Positions 1 to 11,264 of a DNA stretch of 64,000 nucleotides are shown here, in pieces. The DNA lies in NCBI GenBank assembly GCA_037447655.1, contig JBBHKE010003059.1, positions 434,001 to 498,000 on the forward strand, read 5' to 3'. The number at the start of each line of letters is the position of its first letter. Positions within the stretch are counted from its first letter, which is position 1. Source of the stretch: Zygnema cylindricum (lineage: Eukaryota; Streptophyta; Zygnematophyceae; Zygnematales; Zygnemataceae). Position numbers and translations under genes: made by a program. The notes under the pieces were generated by a model, which did not search any database, was not told the origin of the DNA, and worked only from the letters and a program-made list of their open reading frames with translations.

Positions 1-219
1 ATTCAGTAGATAGACCCTCAGTGTATAAAAGTTTAGGACTTAGAAATATTTTGTTAACTTGTTTTGAGATAATGCAAATCTGAATGCAGTTTTTGTGAAA
101 CTTGCAAATGTCATATCTTATGGTTTACTAGTTCAATTGTGTTGTAATTTTGAGAGTTGAAAATGTGTATGCTGGTGATATTCTATGCTTAATTTGGTGT
201 AATTTGTACTTGTGGATCA
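1..219 (+). repeat. Copia-1 5' LTR, 3' part only (window edge)
   Basis: Bases 4-280 align closely with 10321-10597, which follows a polypurine tract and pol at the other end of the element, so this is the downstream part of the 5' LTR plus leader. A TATAAAA box sits at 24-30. The LTR end is placed at ...GATCA (219) because GGTT follows directly, as after other copia LTRs in the window; this boundary is an inference and the primer-binding site is weak (GGTTTTATAGTGAG). Confidence 0.65.
24..30 (+). promoter_or_regulatory. TATA box of copia-1 5' LTR
   Basis: TATAAAA in the LTR, conserved at 10341-10347 in the matching 3' LTR (context TGTATAAAAGTTTAGGACT). Likely the Pol II promoter for the element's genomic RNA. 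Confidence 0.45.
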
Positions 220-281
220 GGTTTTATAGTGAGTGAAACATCAGTGTTTGATTGGTTTCTTCATTAGCTTCTATGTAAGTT

Positions 282-790
282 ATGTCTACTTCTACCACTT
301 TTGCTGCAGCTCCAACTATACCGGTAGTCATAGAACAACACGTTATAGGCCTATCTCTAAGAATACCAGTCTTTAATGGGCAGAAGTATGCTTACTGGGC
401 GGATATGGTTGAGTCATATTTTGAAACTGCAGGTTTGCTGGAAATGATAGTTGGATCTCTTGATGACACTGATCCATCATGGGCGAAGAAAAATTCGTCA
501 GCTCGGAACGCTCTAAAGCTTTGCCTTTCAGAGAACATAGTTATGTCTTGAATCAAAATGAAGAAGGCGATTGATATTTGGACTTCCCTCCAATCGTCTT
601 ATGAGAAGGCGAATGTTCAGGAGGAGCTTTTGTTGGCAAGAAAAATCTGGGATTACAAATACTCGGGGAGAACGATGGCGGAATATACTGATAACTTTTG
701 AACCCTTATTGATTCTCATGCTTGTGCTAGTGGCTCTTTTCCAGAGTTTCAGCAGGTTGCTTTAATCATTAGAGGTCTTCTAAGCAGTAT
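282..790 (+). pseudogene. Copia-1 gag, N-terminal part (broken)
   Basis: ATG at 282 opens an 89-residue frame with the Ty1/copia gag N-terminal pattern (VFNGQKYAYWADMVESYF, the F-N-G-x-N-Y/F-x-x-W motif of UBN2/retrotran_gag proteins). A TGA at 549 ends it, but the same frame continues to about 790 with one more stop (near 700), reading gag-like sequence (IWTSLQSSYEKANVQEELLL). At 796 it is cut by the 5.2 kb LTR element; gag resumes at 5969. The second element copy at 10599 starts with nearly the same residues (MSTSTT). A decayed retroelement gene, not a host gene. Confidence 0.8.
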
Positions 791-796
791 AAAAGA

Positions 797-2237
797 TGTT
801 GTTTTTGGAAGATTCAGTTTTTTACATGCGTGCGCGTGCGTGCGTATGTAATTAACTGATGTACTGTGGAGTTTCAACGGATTTGTGGATCGGGGGAGTA
901 GGTGTGTGAGTGAAATTAAAGGGACGTAAGGAACAAATTGAGAGGCTTGGAATGTGCTAGGAAATGGACGGCAGATCGCGAAGCGATCCGACATTGATTT
1001 GAAATACTCAAAGTGTTTGAAAATGTACGCCTGCCGTACAAAACTAAATGGGACAGGCGCATATATAGAAAAGGACGCCATCGGTACGGAGCATCCTATT
1101 TGACAAGTGTACATTAGTTTTGACCGGCGGAATTTATGGCAAAAGTACGTGGTTTCGGTACGGAAATGATTTCGGCTGTACAATATTTTTGACAAGTGGA
1201 CGTGGATTCACTTCGCGACGTCGTGGGATATTTGACGGCTCGCGTGGATTTTTGTTTGGATTTTTGTGACCACGCGGCACAACATCAACGGTGCCAAATA
1301 TGAGTTACGGACGGCGGACAAAGGCCGCCGCTATTTTTTTACTAGTGGGGATGCGAAATCCCGTCAATCACACGATGTATATTTTTGGACGTTCTAGATG
1401 CTTTGACAAAATTGATGACTCACGTTGACTTAATCAAACATACGATTTGGTGTCGGTGTAAATATTTGGAGTAACATTGTTTTGTCTTTTGCATTATTAT
1501 AAAGTAGTGTTGATCATGGCGTGTTTTATCTACGTGATCATTTAGGGTTTCGGCAATTTAATTTGTGTGTATGTAGTGTCATACTTGCAGACAAGTGTAC
1601 GCTTATGATTGGTTAACTTTCAGGTGTACATTTACAGTTAGGATTATTTATCGTAATAAGTTCTCATGGTTTAATACTACTTAGTGGAAGTTACGTTGGT
1701 TAGTTTGACATGTAGCGATTTGTTGACTGCTCACAAGTGTATATATAGCTTTGAGCTTCATTAGGAAAATAATCAATGCTGGTTAGTAAAGTGGGGACCA
1801 AAGATGTAGTATTTTAGGGTTGTCGATTAGGTCATGCACTTTGAGTGATAAATTTATTATTTGATTATACATTTGTTTATGTGTGATGCATTCATGTGTT
1901 ATTATTTATTTATATGCTTGTTTGTTATGCATTGTTAATGCATTTGTCCTAAGGTTTGTTTATGTTGATTGTTCCATCAAACCTTAGTATTTGACATAGG
2001 GTTTATTTATGTTGATTATTCCATGAAACCCTAGTTGTTGTTTAATGCATCTGTGTATGCACTTTGTTCCGTCTGTGTACAGATTGTTAATGCATCTGAG
2101 TATGCATTTTAATGCGTCTGTGTACGCATTGGGAGGGTGCACATTTTAATATGATTGTTCATTGGCCTAGCTTTGCTTAGCTTTTTGCATGATAGTTTGG
2201 GTGGCTTTTGCGGTCTATTTTAGACCAAAGAACAACA
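797..2237 (+). repeat. 5' LTR of the LARD-like element
   Basis: 1441 bp, TGTTGTTTTTGG...AACAACA, nearly identical to 4518-5963. It contains many short repeats of the type ATGCATCTGTGTATGCA near its 3' end and several GTAC tetranucleotides. Open frames on its minus strand (1195-749, repeated at 4921-4577) occur only because the LTR is repeated and look like no known protein. Confidence 0.9.
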
Positions 2238-2238
2238 A

Positions 2239-2252
2239 GTTATGGGCCCACC
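2239..2252 (+). other. Primer-binding site, initiator tRNA-Met anticodon arm
   Basis: GTTATGGGCCCACC starts two bases after the LTR end. It is complementary to the anticodon stem-loop (CAU anticodon) of initiator tRNA-Met, the half-tRNA priming known from Drosophila copia, rather than to the tRNA 3' end. Confidence 0.8.
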
Positions 2253-2523
2253 CCCCATCTATCATACTTTAGGCTGAGTCGAGATAGGTTTGTGTCACAC
2301 GCATTGTAGCGAGTTAATATTGTTTTTGCTGGAGTTTTGCATCATCAGCCGTATCATAATGTTGGTATGTTGCTGACCGCATCTCTCGAAGGGTTAACTT
2401 TGTGACGATGAACTTTTGAGAAATGTTACCCTCATGTGAAAGAAAATTTTGTTTAATTTTTGACGGAGCGATTTGGAGTGTGAAGGATTTGTTTTTGGTG
2501 GAGAGATTCGGAGGGTGAAGTTT

Positions 2524-3612
2524 TGCAATTCTGTGTCCTCCATTGGACTACAGAATTTAGGAAGCCTCTAGATAGTGTTTAACTAACCCACTTTAAGCCA
2601 CGACCACTTCTGCCCAAGATAGCAAACTGACAATTTGACTGCACCCTTGTGCAGCCTGGACTCCCCTGAGTCGGTAGCAAAAAGAATCACTGAAAACAGC
2701 CAACCAGCCGATAAGTTATAGGGTGGCAAAGATGCTAATTTATACAAACTCTGAGAGAGAGAGGACTATCTACCTAAATTTTCCTAAGTCCTAGTTTTTC
2801 GTAATTCCCTCTCACAGCTCCTATCTACTGCCTGTACGAACCAATCACAAAACTGTATATTACTAGAAAGTACTACGAACCAATCACAAAACTGTATATT
2901 ACTAGAAAGTACTACTGCCGATGTACTTTCTGTACGGCCTTTGTACGACAAGGCCATTAAGTGGACGCGTGTCCACTTTCCACTCGTCCGTACGTTCCTC
3001 GGAATTCCCGCGACCGAATGATGTCTTCCCACGTGGCGCCAGGTCATGCCACGTCACTAAATGCCAAAATGACCATTCCGGGATTTCGGCGATGATGTGC
3101 GCCGTTAGATTTGACGCGAACTTCAATCTCGGCCGTAATAAATACTTGCGCGATATTTGTTTCGTTGTCGAAACAAAATGCGCGATATCCATTTCAAACG
3201 AGTACAGTACTTCGTACTTTGTAGAACTGTATCCATGCGTGGCGTAAAGAGTTTCAGTTAAATGAATCTAGTACAACACAATAGTTTAAATATTAATGAA
3301 ACCCTATATCTCCTAACGGACTTCTACAACAGACTGGTTAGAGCTATTGGCTACGCCGCGCTCTGCCGATCGGGGGTTCGAGTCCTGCCGGACTCAACCT
3401 TTTGTTGAGAGTGACTTAAGTCACTCTTTAGTCCTTCCTATGGAGTTGAGGCAGCCATGGCTCCATTGCTCTCTCTCTCTCCTTCAGTGACTACAACAAG
3501 TATGGGGGCGAGAGAGAGAAGAGATGGAGGCAGGCTGCCTACATTTTCTTTGCATGTTTTCTGCTAATTAATTTAGACCTAGAAAATATACTAAAAACTA
3601 CTTATTTCAACA
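2524..3612 (-). repeat. Solo LTR of the minus-strand copia family
   Basis: 1089 bp matching the LTRs at 28936-29933 and 34278-35276 (begins TGCAATTCTGTGTCCTCC, ends TTTCAACA on the + strand). It is flanked by a perfect 5-bp duplication AGTTT (2519-2523 and 3613-3617). No internal sequence remains, so it is the product of LTR-LTR recombination after a full insertion into the LARD-like element. Strand follows the intact copy, which is on the minus strand. Positions 2832-2912 contain a short tandem duplication (ACGAACCAATCACAAAACTG) specific to this copy. Confidence 0.9.
3322..3403 (+). other. tRNA-like sequence (A/B boxes) inside solo LTR
   Basis: GACTGGTTAGAGC (3332-3344) resembles a tRNA D-arm/A box, and GGTTCGAGTCC (3375-3385) is a perfect B box/T-arm. 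A T-run (CCTTTTG) follows about 15 nt downstream, as expected for a Pol III terminator. No matching 5' acceptor strand can be found, so this is tRNA-derived rather than a functional tRNA gene. The same sequence recurs in both LTRs of the intact element, antisense to the retroelement. Confidence 0.6.
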
Positions 3613-4258
3613 AGTTTTGCATTTGGCGAAGCTATTTGGAATATGGAGATTTGGCATTTGGTGGAGAGATTTGGAAGGTGGAGTTTCAACATTTGGGGGA
3701 GAGAGATTCGAAAGGTGGAGTTGTGGCATTTGGTGAAAGATCCGAATTTGTGGATCTATGAGTATGGGATGTTATGAGATTTATTTTTGGGTTGTTGGTA
3801 GTTTTGAGAAATGTAACATTATTGGAACTTTTGGATATATGTGGAAAACTTAGAAAAATAAAAAAACAATTGTGAGGATTTTATTTATTATTTATTTTTA
3901 ATGTTCTTATTTTATGGATTAAGTACGAGGATTGAGAAATTTAGAAAATTTGAAAGCTTTTTATTTTTACGGAAATTGTTTTGGTATTTTGAGGAATATG
4001 GGATTTTGTTGGAAGTTTGTTTATTTTGGTAGAATTGTTTTTGGGAATTAGATTTTCATTTATGTTCTTTTAATGGTAAATTTTGAGATTTGATTATTAA
4101 TGAAAAATTTGAATTCTAGATTTGTTATAGTTGAGGTAGAAATTTTTGAGTTGGGATAAATTATAAGTGTAGTCATGCAGTTTTAATTATTAGTTGATTT
4201 GTGATGGAATTGTTGGAAGTAGATTCGGATTTAGATATTGATGGGAAAAGAAAGAAAA

Positions 4259-4290
4259 AAATAATAATAATAATAATGTTGTTGTAATCG

Positions 4291-4322
<32 letters not shown>
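4259..4322. repeat. Simple repeats (AAT)n and (AT)n
   Basis: AATAATAATAATAAT followed closely by an A-run and about ten AT dinucleotides. Short minus-strand frames here (Tyr/Ile runs) are artefacts of the repeat. Confidence 0.9.
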
Positions 4323-4517
4323 ATATTATGAAATTTGGATGGTATATGGAGGCAGCGGAAGCGTTGGTGGAACAAGTGGGAAAATTTTGCCAAAGGCATA
4401 TGGTGGATTTAGATGGAGGATACAGCAAAAGTGGTGATAGCTCATGACGTAGATCTATGGAGTGTGATAGATGATGACGTGGCGTCATGGAATTACGAAA
4501 CTAAATCTTCGGGGGAG

Positions 4518-5963
4518 TGTTGTTTTTGGAAGATTCAGTTTCTTACATGCGTGCGCGTATTTACATGCGTATGTAATTACCTGATGTACTGTGGATGTTC
4601 GAACGGATTTGTGGATCGGGGGAGCAGGTGTGCGAGTGAAATTAAAGGGACGTAAGGAACAAATTGAGAGGCTTGGAATGTGCTAGGAAATGGACGGCAG
4701 ATCGCGAAGCGATCCGACGTTGATTTGAAATATTCAAAGTGTTTGAAAATGTACGCCTGCCGTACAAAACTAAATGGGACAGGCGCATTTATGGAAAAGG
4801 ACGCCATCGGTACGGAGCATCCTATTTGACAAGTGTACATTAGTTTTGACCGGCGGAATTTATGGCAAAAGTACGTGGTTTCGGTACGGAAATGATTTCG
4901 GCTGTACAATATTTTTGACAAGTGGACGTGGATTCACTTCGCGACGTCGTGGGATATTTGACGGCTCGCGTGGATTTTTGTTTGGATTTTTGTGACCACG
5001 CGGCGCAACATCAACGGTGCCAAATATGAGTTACGGACGGCGGACAAAGGCCGCCGCTATTTATTTACTAGTGGGGATGCGAAATCCCGTCAATCACACG
5101 ATGTATATTTTTGGACGTTCTAGATGCTTTGACAAAATTGATGACTCACGTTGACTTACTCAAACATACGATTTGGTGTCGGTGTAAATATTTGGAGTAA
5201 CATTGTTTTGTCTTTTGCATTATTATAAAGTAGTGTTGATCATGGCGTGTTTTATCTACGTGATCATTTAGGGTTTCGGCAATTTAATTTGTGTGTATGT
5301 AGTGTCATACTTGCAGACAAGTGTACGCTTATGATTGGTTGACTTTCAGGTGTACATTTACAGTTAGGATTATTTATCGTAATAAGTTCTCATGGTTTAA
5401 TACTACTTAGTGGAAGTTACGTTGGTTAGTTTGACATGTAGCGATTTGTTGACAGCTCACAAGTGTATATATAGCTTTGAGCTTCATTAGGAAAATAATC
5501 AATGCTGGTTAGTAAAGTGGGGACCAAAGATGTAGTATTTTAGGGTTGTCGATTAGGTCATGCACTTTGAGTGATAAATTTATTATTTGATTATACATTT
5601 GTTTATGTGTGATGCATTCATGTGTTATTATTTATTTATATGCTTGTTTGTTATGCATTGTTAATGCATTTGTCCTAAGGTTTGTTTATGTTGATTATTC
5701 CATCAAACCTTAGTTTTTGTCATAGGGTTTATTTATGTTGATTATTCCATGAAACCCTAGTTGTTGTTTAATGCATCTGTGTATGCATTTTGTTCCGTCT
5801 GTGTACGGATTGTTAATGCATCTGAGTATGCATTTTAATGCGTCTGTGTACGCATTGGGAGGGTGCACATTTTAATATGATTGTTCATTGGCCTAGCTTT
5901 GCTTAGCTTTTTGCATGATAGTTTAGGAGGCCTATGTAGTCTATTTTAGACCAAAGAACAACA
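4518..5963 (+). repeat. 3' LTR of the LARD-like element
   Basis: 1446 bp, matching 797-2237 with a few substitutions and small indels (for example ACATGCGTGCGCG followed by different GCGT/ATTT spacers near 4550). Preceded by polypurine tract 4507-4517 and followed by target duplication AAAGA at 5964-5968, after which copia-1 gag resumes. Confidence 0.9.
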
Positions 5964-5968
5964 AAAGA

Positions 5969-8900
5969 TGCATCTGCTGAATTGAAAAAGCATGATAAGT
6001 CTAGCTGGACACTTCAGTTAGCTATCAATATTATTTTGGAAGAAGAGTCTACCTCCAAAATGCTAAATGGAGAAAAGCAAGTAGAGGCTTTTAACACAGA
6101 TTTTGACTAAAGAGGACAGTTTAATCAGTCAAAGAATCAGTTTAATCAACTCAAAAATCAGGGTCCTAGGAATCCAAGACAGTTTAATCAGCTTAATCAA
6201 GGGCAAAATAGGCAGTCTTTTACTACATGCATTTACTGTTCAGAGAAAGGTCATGGATATCGGTACTGTCATAAGCTCAAAAAGGCAAATGAAACTGGTT
6301 TATATAGGCCAAGGTGGCAGCAAAGTCAGTTTAATCAGGGCTTTTCTGGTAATCTTTTACAAACCTCCTCATTGTTTTCTTCATCTGTAAATCAGGAAGA
6401 TGAGTCCTTTGGTCTCGATGAGCAGGATACATCAGATTTATTTGCAATGGTGGCGGCGATAGAAGGGTCAAAGGACGTCGGGTGGATCATGGACACGGGA
6501 GCCTCGGCTCACATGTGTTGGAACAAAGGCCTTTTTACTACTCTCCAGAATACACCTGCAAAGAATATATACTATGCTTGTGGCATGAGTGTCCAGACTT
6601 CTGCTCAGGGTGATGTTTCATTGCTGGTAGATATAGGAGGCAAGTCGGTTAAAATAACTTTACATATTGTCTTGTATGTTCCAGACTTCAAAAATAATAT
6701 GTTTTCTACGTCTCTAGTTGAAAGCAAAGGATTTGAAGTAACCCTTAAGGGAGGTAGACAAGTTGTAAGCAAGCTAGGAAAAGTAGCAGTCACAAGAACT
6801 AGAGATAAAAGCAAAATCTATCGTATAAATATGGCAGATTCTAAGGAAAATGATGTTCTCTACTCAAGTGTAATGTTTGAGAATGAGTTATGGCATAAAA
6901 GGCTAGGTCATGTTAATTATGACAGCTTGAACAAAATGGTGAAATCTGGCAAAATAGAGGGTGTTACTTTAACAAATCAGCCAATTAAAACATGTGATGG
7001 CTGCTCTTTGGGGATGATTCACAAGCTGCCTTTTCCACAAGAATCGGAGCACAAATCAACGAAGGTCCTACAGCTCGTTCATTCGGATGTGTTGGCTGCT
7101 GGGGGGGTCCTCTTCATAGTGACTTTTACTAATGATTTTTCCAGATATACTAAAGTGTATTTCATGAAAGAGAAAAGTGAGGTTTTTTCACACTTCAAAC
7201 ACTACAAAGCTAGGGCGGAAAAGCTACATGGTACTTCAATTTTGGAACTTAGATCAGATAATGGAGGCGAGTTTATGTCAAATGAATTTAAAAAGTTCTT
7301 TTGGATGAAGGCATCAGTCGTCAACTGACTGTTCCTTACACACCTCAACAAAATGGTGTTTCAGAAAGGTTGTTCCTTACACACCTCAACAAAATGGTGT
7401 TTCAGAAAGGTTAAATAGAACAGATACAGAGTGTGTTAGATCTATGCTTGCTGATAAAAGTATAGATATGAAATTCTGGGCTGAGGCCCTAAATTATGCT
7501 GTGTATATCAAAAATAGACTTGGGCAAAATCGGTTAGCACAACACCTTTTGAACTATGCACAGGTAGAAAACCCGTAGTCGGTCATTTTAAAGTGTTTGG
7601 GAGTAAATGTTTTATCTTAAATACTTCTCAGTCTACATGGAAAATGGAGCCTAAAGGGTTACCGGGAATCCTCATGGGTTATGATGATTATTCAAAAGGG
7701 TATAGGGTATATGTTCTAGAAAAGGACAAGATTGTGGTGTCCAAAAATGTTATTGTAAAAGATGAAGGAGATTCAACAGATCTATTTACAATGACTGACA
7801 AACAGGCTGAAATGAAATCTCACGAATATGTCATTTTTGATACTCTCAAAACCACTTACTTTCCAGTGGTTCAACAACCTATTGCAGAGCAAGTTTCTTC
7901 TGATCAGCAAGATCATGTACATCCTCAACATGAGCAGGCTGAGAGGCTCCATGAGCAGCCACAGCAGATTACAAGATAGACAAGGAACGCACGACAACCA
8001 TCGGTCTCCGCCTCAGAATTTCCAGAGGGAAGGAGATCTAGCAGCCGTCTGCAATCAGGTTCCCATTTTGCATTTTCTTCAACTTCAGGAGAACCTCTAA
8101 CCATCCGGGAGGCCTTCTCATCAACCGAAAGAACTCACAGGATTGAGGCAGCAAATGACGAGATGAAATCGATAATGGAGGCTCAAACGTGGGAGTTAGT
8201 TGATCTTCCTCTGGACTGGAATGCTATAGGAAGCAAATGGGTGTTCAAAGTTAAGTTAAATCCGGATAGAACAATCGAGAGATACAAAGCCAGACTTCTG
8301 GCAAAGGGTTACAATCAGAAGGAGGGAATTGATTTTGAGGAAACCTTCTCTTCGGTGGTAAGGTTTCCAAGAGTCACAATTCTGTTAAGTCTAGCTGCAA
8401 TTGAAAATATGGAAGTTCATCAAATGGATGTTAAGACAGCTTTTCTTCATGGAGAGCTTGAAGAAACTATCTATATGAAGCAACCAGAAATGTATGAAGA
8501 GACATGAAACGAAAGACTAATCTGTAAACTGCTGAAATCTCTGTATGGGCTGAAACAAGCCCCTAGACAATGGAACTTGAAGTTGGATGAGTTCCTAACT
8601 GGACTAGGCTTTAAAAGATTCAGTTCATCATTCTGTGTATGTTCTACAAGGAAATGATGGGAAACTCTATATTACTGTATATGTAGATGATCTGCTGCTT
8701 ATCAGCAAATCTATGGATGAAATAAATTGTATTAAGGGAGCCTTAAACTCCAGATTTGAGATGAAGGATCTTTGTGAAGCCAAATATATATTAGGGATAC
8801 AAATGGAGAGAGATAGAAATAAGAGACAAATAATGTTAACTCAAAAGGAAGCCATAGGTTCCATGCTTGAAAAATTGAAATGAAAGAAGTAAAAGGGTGT

Positions 8901-9664
8901 GTTACTCCTATGGAATTCCGGCAGAAATTAGAGGGAAGTGATTCTGATTCATGAATTCTAGACAGTGAGAGCCTAGAGTTAGGGGAGGAGAACTTTATGG
9001 CATCAAAACTATACAGGCAGGTAGTCGATAGCCTCATATATTTTATGATCTGCACGAGGCCTGACATTGCAGCTGCTGTTATCTCTTTAAGTAGAAGTCT
9101 GCAAAATCCGAAAAAGGCAGACTGGGAGGTTGCAAAAAGAGTTCAGAGATACCTGCTAGGAACTCGAAATCTCAAGCTTGTTCTTTGAGGAGGAGAAGTA
9201 AAACTGCAAACTTGGAGCGATGCTGGCTATGGTGACATGCCTAACAGAAAAATCTACTACAGGTTTTGTTTTGCAGATTGGAATTGGAACTTGCTGTTGG
9301 AGCAACAAACTTCAAAGGGTCACAGCTCAGTCAACAATGGAATCAGAATATATGGCAGCAAGCGCTACCCTCAAAAAACTCCTATGGGTGAAGGCACATT
9401 TGTAGAAATTGGGATACATGCAAACTGGTCCTCAGGTGATCAGGTGTGACAACCAGGCAGCAATTGCAATCGCCTCCAATCCCAGCCACCACTTGAAGAG
9501 TAAGCACATGGATGTCAGACTATTTTGTTAGATAGAAGGTGCTTGCAAGAGTCATAAAACTGTGTTATTTGCCTGATGAAAACATGGTTGCAGACATGCT
9601 TACTAAAGCTCTGCCTGCACCTAAATTACAGTTCTGTAGAGAAGCTATTCGTCTGAGTGAATAG
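5969..9664 (+). pseudogene. Copia-1 gag C-terminus and pol (broken)
   Basis: Domains follow the Ty1/copia order gag-PR-INT-RT-RH. Seen: zinc knuckle CIYCSEKGHGYRYC (about 6231); protease WIMDTGASAHMC (about 6483); pre-integrase LWHKRLGH with CDGC (about 6886-7005); integrase core HSDV and SDNGGEF (about 7080-7270); RT with QMDVKTAFLHG (about 8420) and YVDDLL (about 8680); RNase H from about 8990, with CTRPDIAAA and STMESEYMAA; terminal DMLTKALPAPKL before TAG at 9662. Stops and frameshifts occur throughout, including a 41-bp duplication at 7330-7411. A polypurine tract (CTTTAGGGGAG, 9677-9687) precedes the 3' LTR. Non-functional. Confidence 0.9.
7330..7411 (+). repeat. 41-bp tandem duplication inside copia-1 integrase
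   Basis: Two adjacent 41-bp copies starting TGTTCCTTACACACC and encoding the PQQNGVSER region with the catalytic Glu. Because 41 is not a multiple of 3, the duplication both doubles the motif and shifts the frame. Confidence 0.95.
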
Positions 9665-9687
9665 CTGAGTCTGAACCTTTAGGGGAG

Positions 9688-10536
9688 TGTTAGTTTCAAA
9701 GCTTTATCCTCAATAGGTATGGTTGTGAGGGGAGGTTTATAACTTATAATATTTTTTCGGGACTTTGAGGTTGTAATACTTACCTTGTATAGTGTGACAG
9801 TAGATGAGTAACTCTGGAGTGTAGTTTACTGTCTGATAGACACGCGTCACTATGAGGGACAATACAGAAAAGGCGGAATGAACCTTGACACATGTAACAC
9901 ATCGAACAAAGTCAAACCGGCGCATCGGACGGACGAAAAAGGAATATCGGACATCTGGGAAAATAAGTGTGAAGAATAAATACCGGACGTTGATTTGAAT
10001 TGAACTAACGATTACGATTTGAGTGTGGACCACAGGTGACGAAGTACTCTGTAAGCACTCCAAATATTCGTACATGATTAACCACAGCCGGTCGGACTTA
10101 TTTGACTACTGCTGACAAAGCAGCAACATTGTGTGTATGGGGCCAAATGAAGAAAAACCTGAACAAACGGTTTTTGGAGTTTAGTGAATTTAAATTTAGT
10201 GTGACACTGCTTGATTTATATTAGTGGCAAACGAGATTTTTTGGAAGTACATTAGGTACTCTATAGTACTATAGTACAGTACGACTATTCAGATACTACA
10301 ATCTGATTGGTCAAAAGGATCAGTTGATACACACTCATTGTATAAAAGTTTAGGACTTGGAAATATTTTGTTAACCAGTTTTGAGATAATGCAAATCTGA
10401 ATGCAGTTTTTGTGAAACTTGCAGATGTCATATCTTATGGCTTACTGGTTCAATTCTGCTGTAATTTTGGGAGTTGACAATGTGTATGCTGGTGATATTT
10501 TATATTGAATTTGGTGTAATTTGTACCTGTTGATCA
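9688..10536 (+). repeat. Copia-1 3' LTR
   Basis: Starts TGTTAGTTTC right after the polypurine tract. Its downstream third (10321-10536) matches window bases 4-219, including a TATAAAA box at 10341-10347. The end is set at GATCA/GGTT by analogy with position 219 and may be off by tens of bases. What follows is not flank but another copy of the element's leader and gag start. Confidence 0.65.
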
Positions 10537-10660
10537 GGTTTTATAGTGAGTGAAACATTAGTGTTTGATTGGTTTTTTCGTTAGCTTCTGTGTAAGTTAT
10601 GTCTACTTCTACCACTTCTGCTACAGCTCCACCTGTACCGGTAGTCATAGAACAACAACT
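10537..10660 (+). pseudogene. Second copia-1 leader plus truncated gag start
   Basis: Homologous to 220-345: same leader and an ATG at 10599 followed by MSTSTTSATAPP..., then similarity stops abruptly after ATAGAACAACA (about 10660). The layout LTR-internal-LTR-internal(truncated) indicates a tandem copy sharing one LTR, later deleted downstream. Confidence 0.75.
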
Positions 10661-10696
10661 TAGGGATAGTCAACTTGTCGTATTGGCGCCAAAGTA

Positions 10697-10765
10697 TTTA
10701 CTTTCAAAACAGATTTAACCAAGTATTCAATTCAAAAGCTTTACTAATTGAGCTACCCGACCGAT
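10697..10765 (-). other. tRNA-like fragment (possible SINE head)
   Basis: On the minus strand TCGGGTAGCTCAATTAGTAA resembles the 5' half of a tRNA, with acceptor-like GGTCGGG, TA, and a D-arm GCTC...AAGC (A box). A clear B box is missing. It could be a decayed tRNA-derived SINE or a tRNA pseudogene. Confidence 0.25.
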
Positions 10766-11040
10766 GCGTTAGTAAGCGTCTTGTACAAATTTATACGGCA
10801 AGTGGTGGCGCACTCAACAACCACCTTGAAGCCTAATACACGAGTGTGGATTCCAAAGTGAAGAAATCTCCAACACAACCCTTCATGGTGTTGTCAATTT
10901 GGTGTGCCTTCCCATTGCCCCTTGACTTTAACACCATATTGTAAATGAAGGATAATAGATAATCTTGTCAATATTCTCAAAAAAAAAATAGAGGTAATAA
11001 TGACAGTTGAATATTCATAGGCAAGGCATTTGCTTGAGTT

Positions 11041-11200
11041 TTTCTTGTAATCGCCCACCCACCTCGAGGAGGTGAGTTCTCAACTATAAAAATCAAAGAG
11101 TTGCGACACGCTAGATGAGAGGATACTTGTTACGATGGAGAGCCACAAGAATTCTCAAAATTTGCACATGATATGTACGTTCAAACATAGTGGACATGAG
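11041..11200. repeat. Dispersed repeat with CCACCTCGAGGAGGTG core
   Basis: Shares with 63170-63330 the core CACCTCGAGGAGGTG, then GACACGCT, GATGGA, and TTTGCACATGA in the same order. The 63 kb copy keeps a long hairpin that has decayed here. Family unknown. Confidence 0.55.
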
Positions 11201-11264
11201 TCCACTAAAATTTATGCAAAAAGGCAAAAGTTATTCCGTAACACTCTTTTTTCACGCTATTATT

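Larger units (their letters stand above)
797..5963 (+). mobile_element. Non-autonomous LTR retrotransposon (LARD-like) inserted in copia-1 gag
   Basis: Two direct repeats of about 1.44 kb (797-2237 and 4518-5963), both TGTTG...AACAACA, are flanked by a perfect 5-bp target duplication AAAGA (792-796 and 5964-5968). Next to the left LTR is a primer-binding site for initiator tRNA-Met; next to the right LTR is a polypurine tract (CTTCGGGGGAG, 4507-4517). The 2.3 kb interior has no gag or pol signature. About 1.1 kb of it is a later solo LTR. Removing that leaves roughly 4.07 kb, in the size range of LARDs. The LTRs differ at few sites by eye, so the insertion is comparatively young. It must have been mobilised by proteins of another element. 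Confidence 0.88.

Noticed and set aside
749-1195. 148-codon minus-strand frame, repeated at 4577-4921 as a nearly identical protein
   Set aside because: Both lie in the two LTRs of one element, so their identity reflects LTR duplication; no start context, domain or conservation beyond the LTR.
3322-3403. Genuine tRNA gene
   Set aside because: Perfect B box but no acceptor stem partner and a poor D-stem; kept only as tRNA-like.
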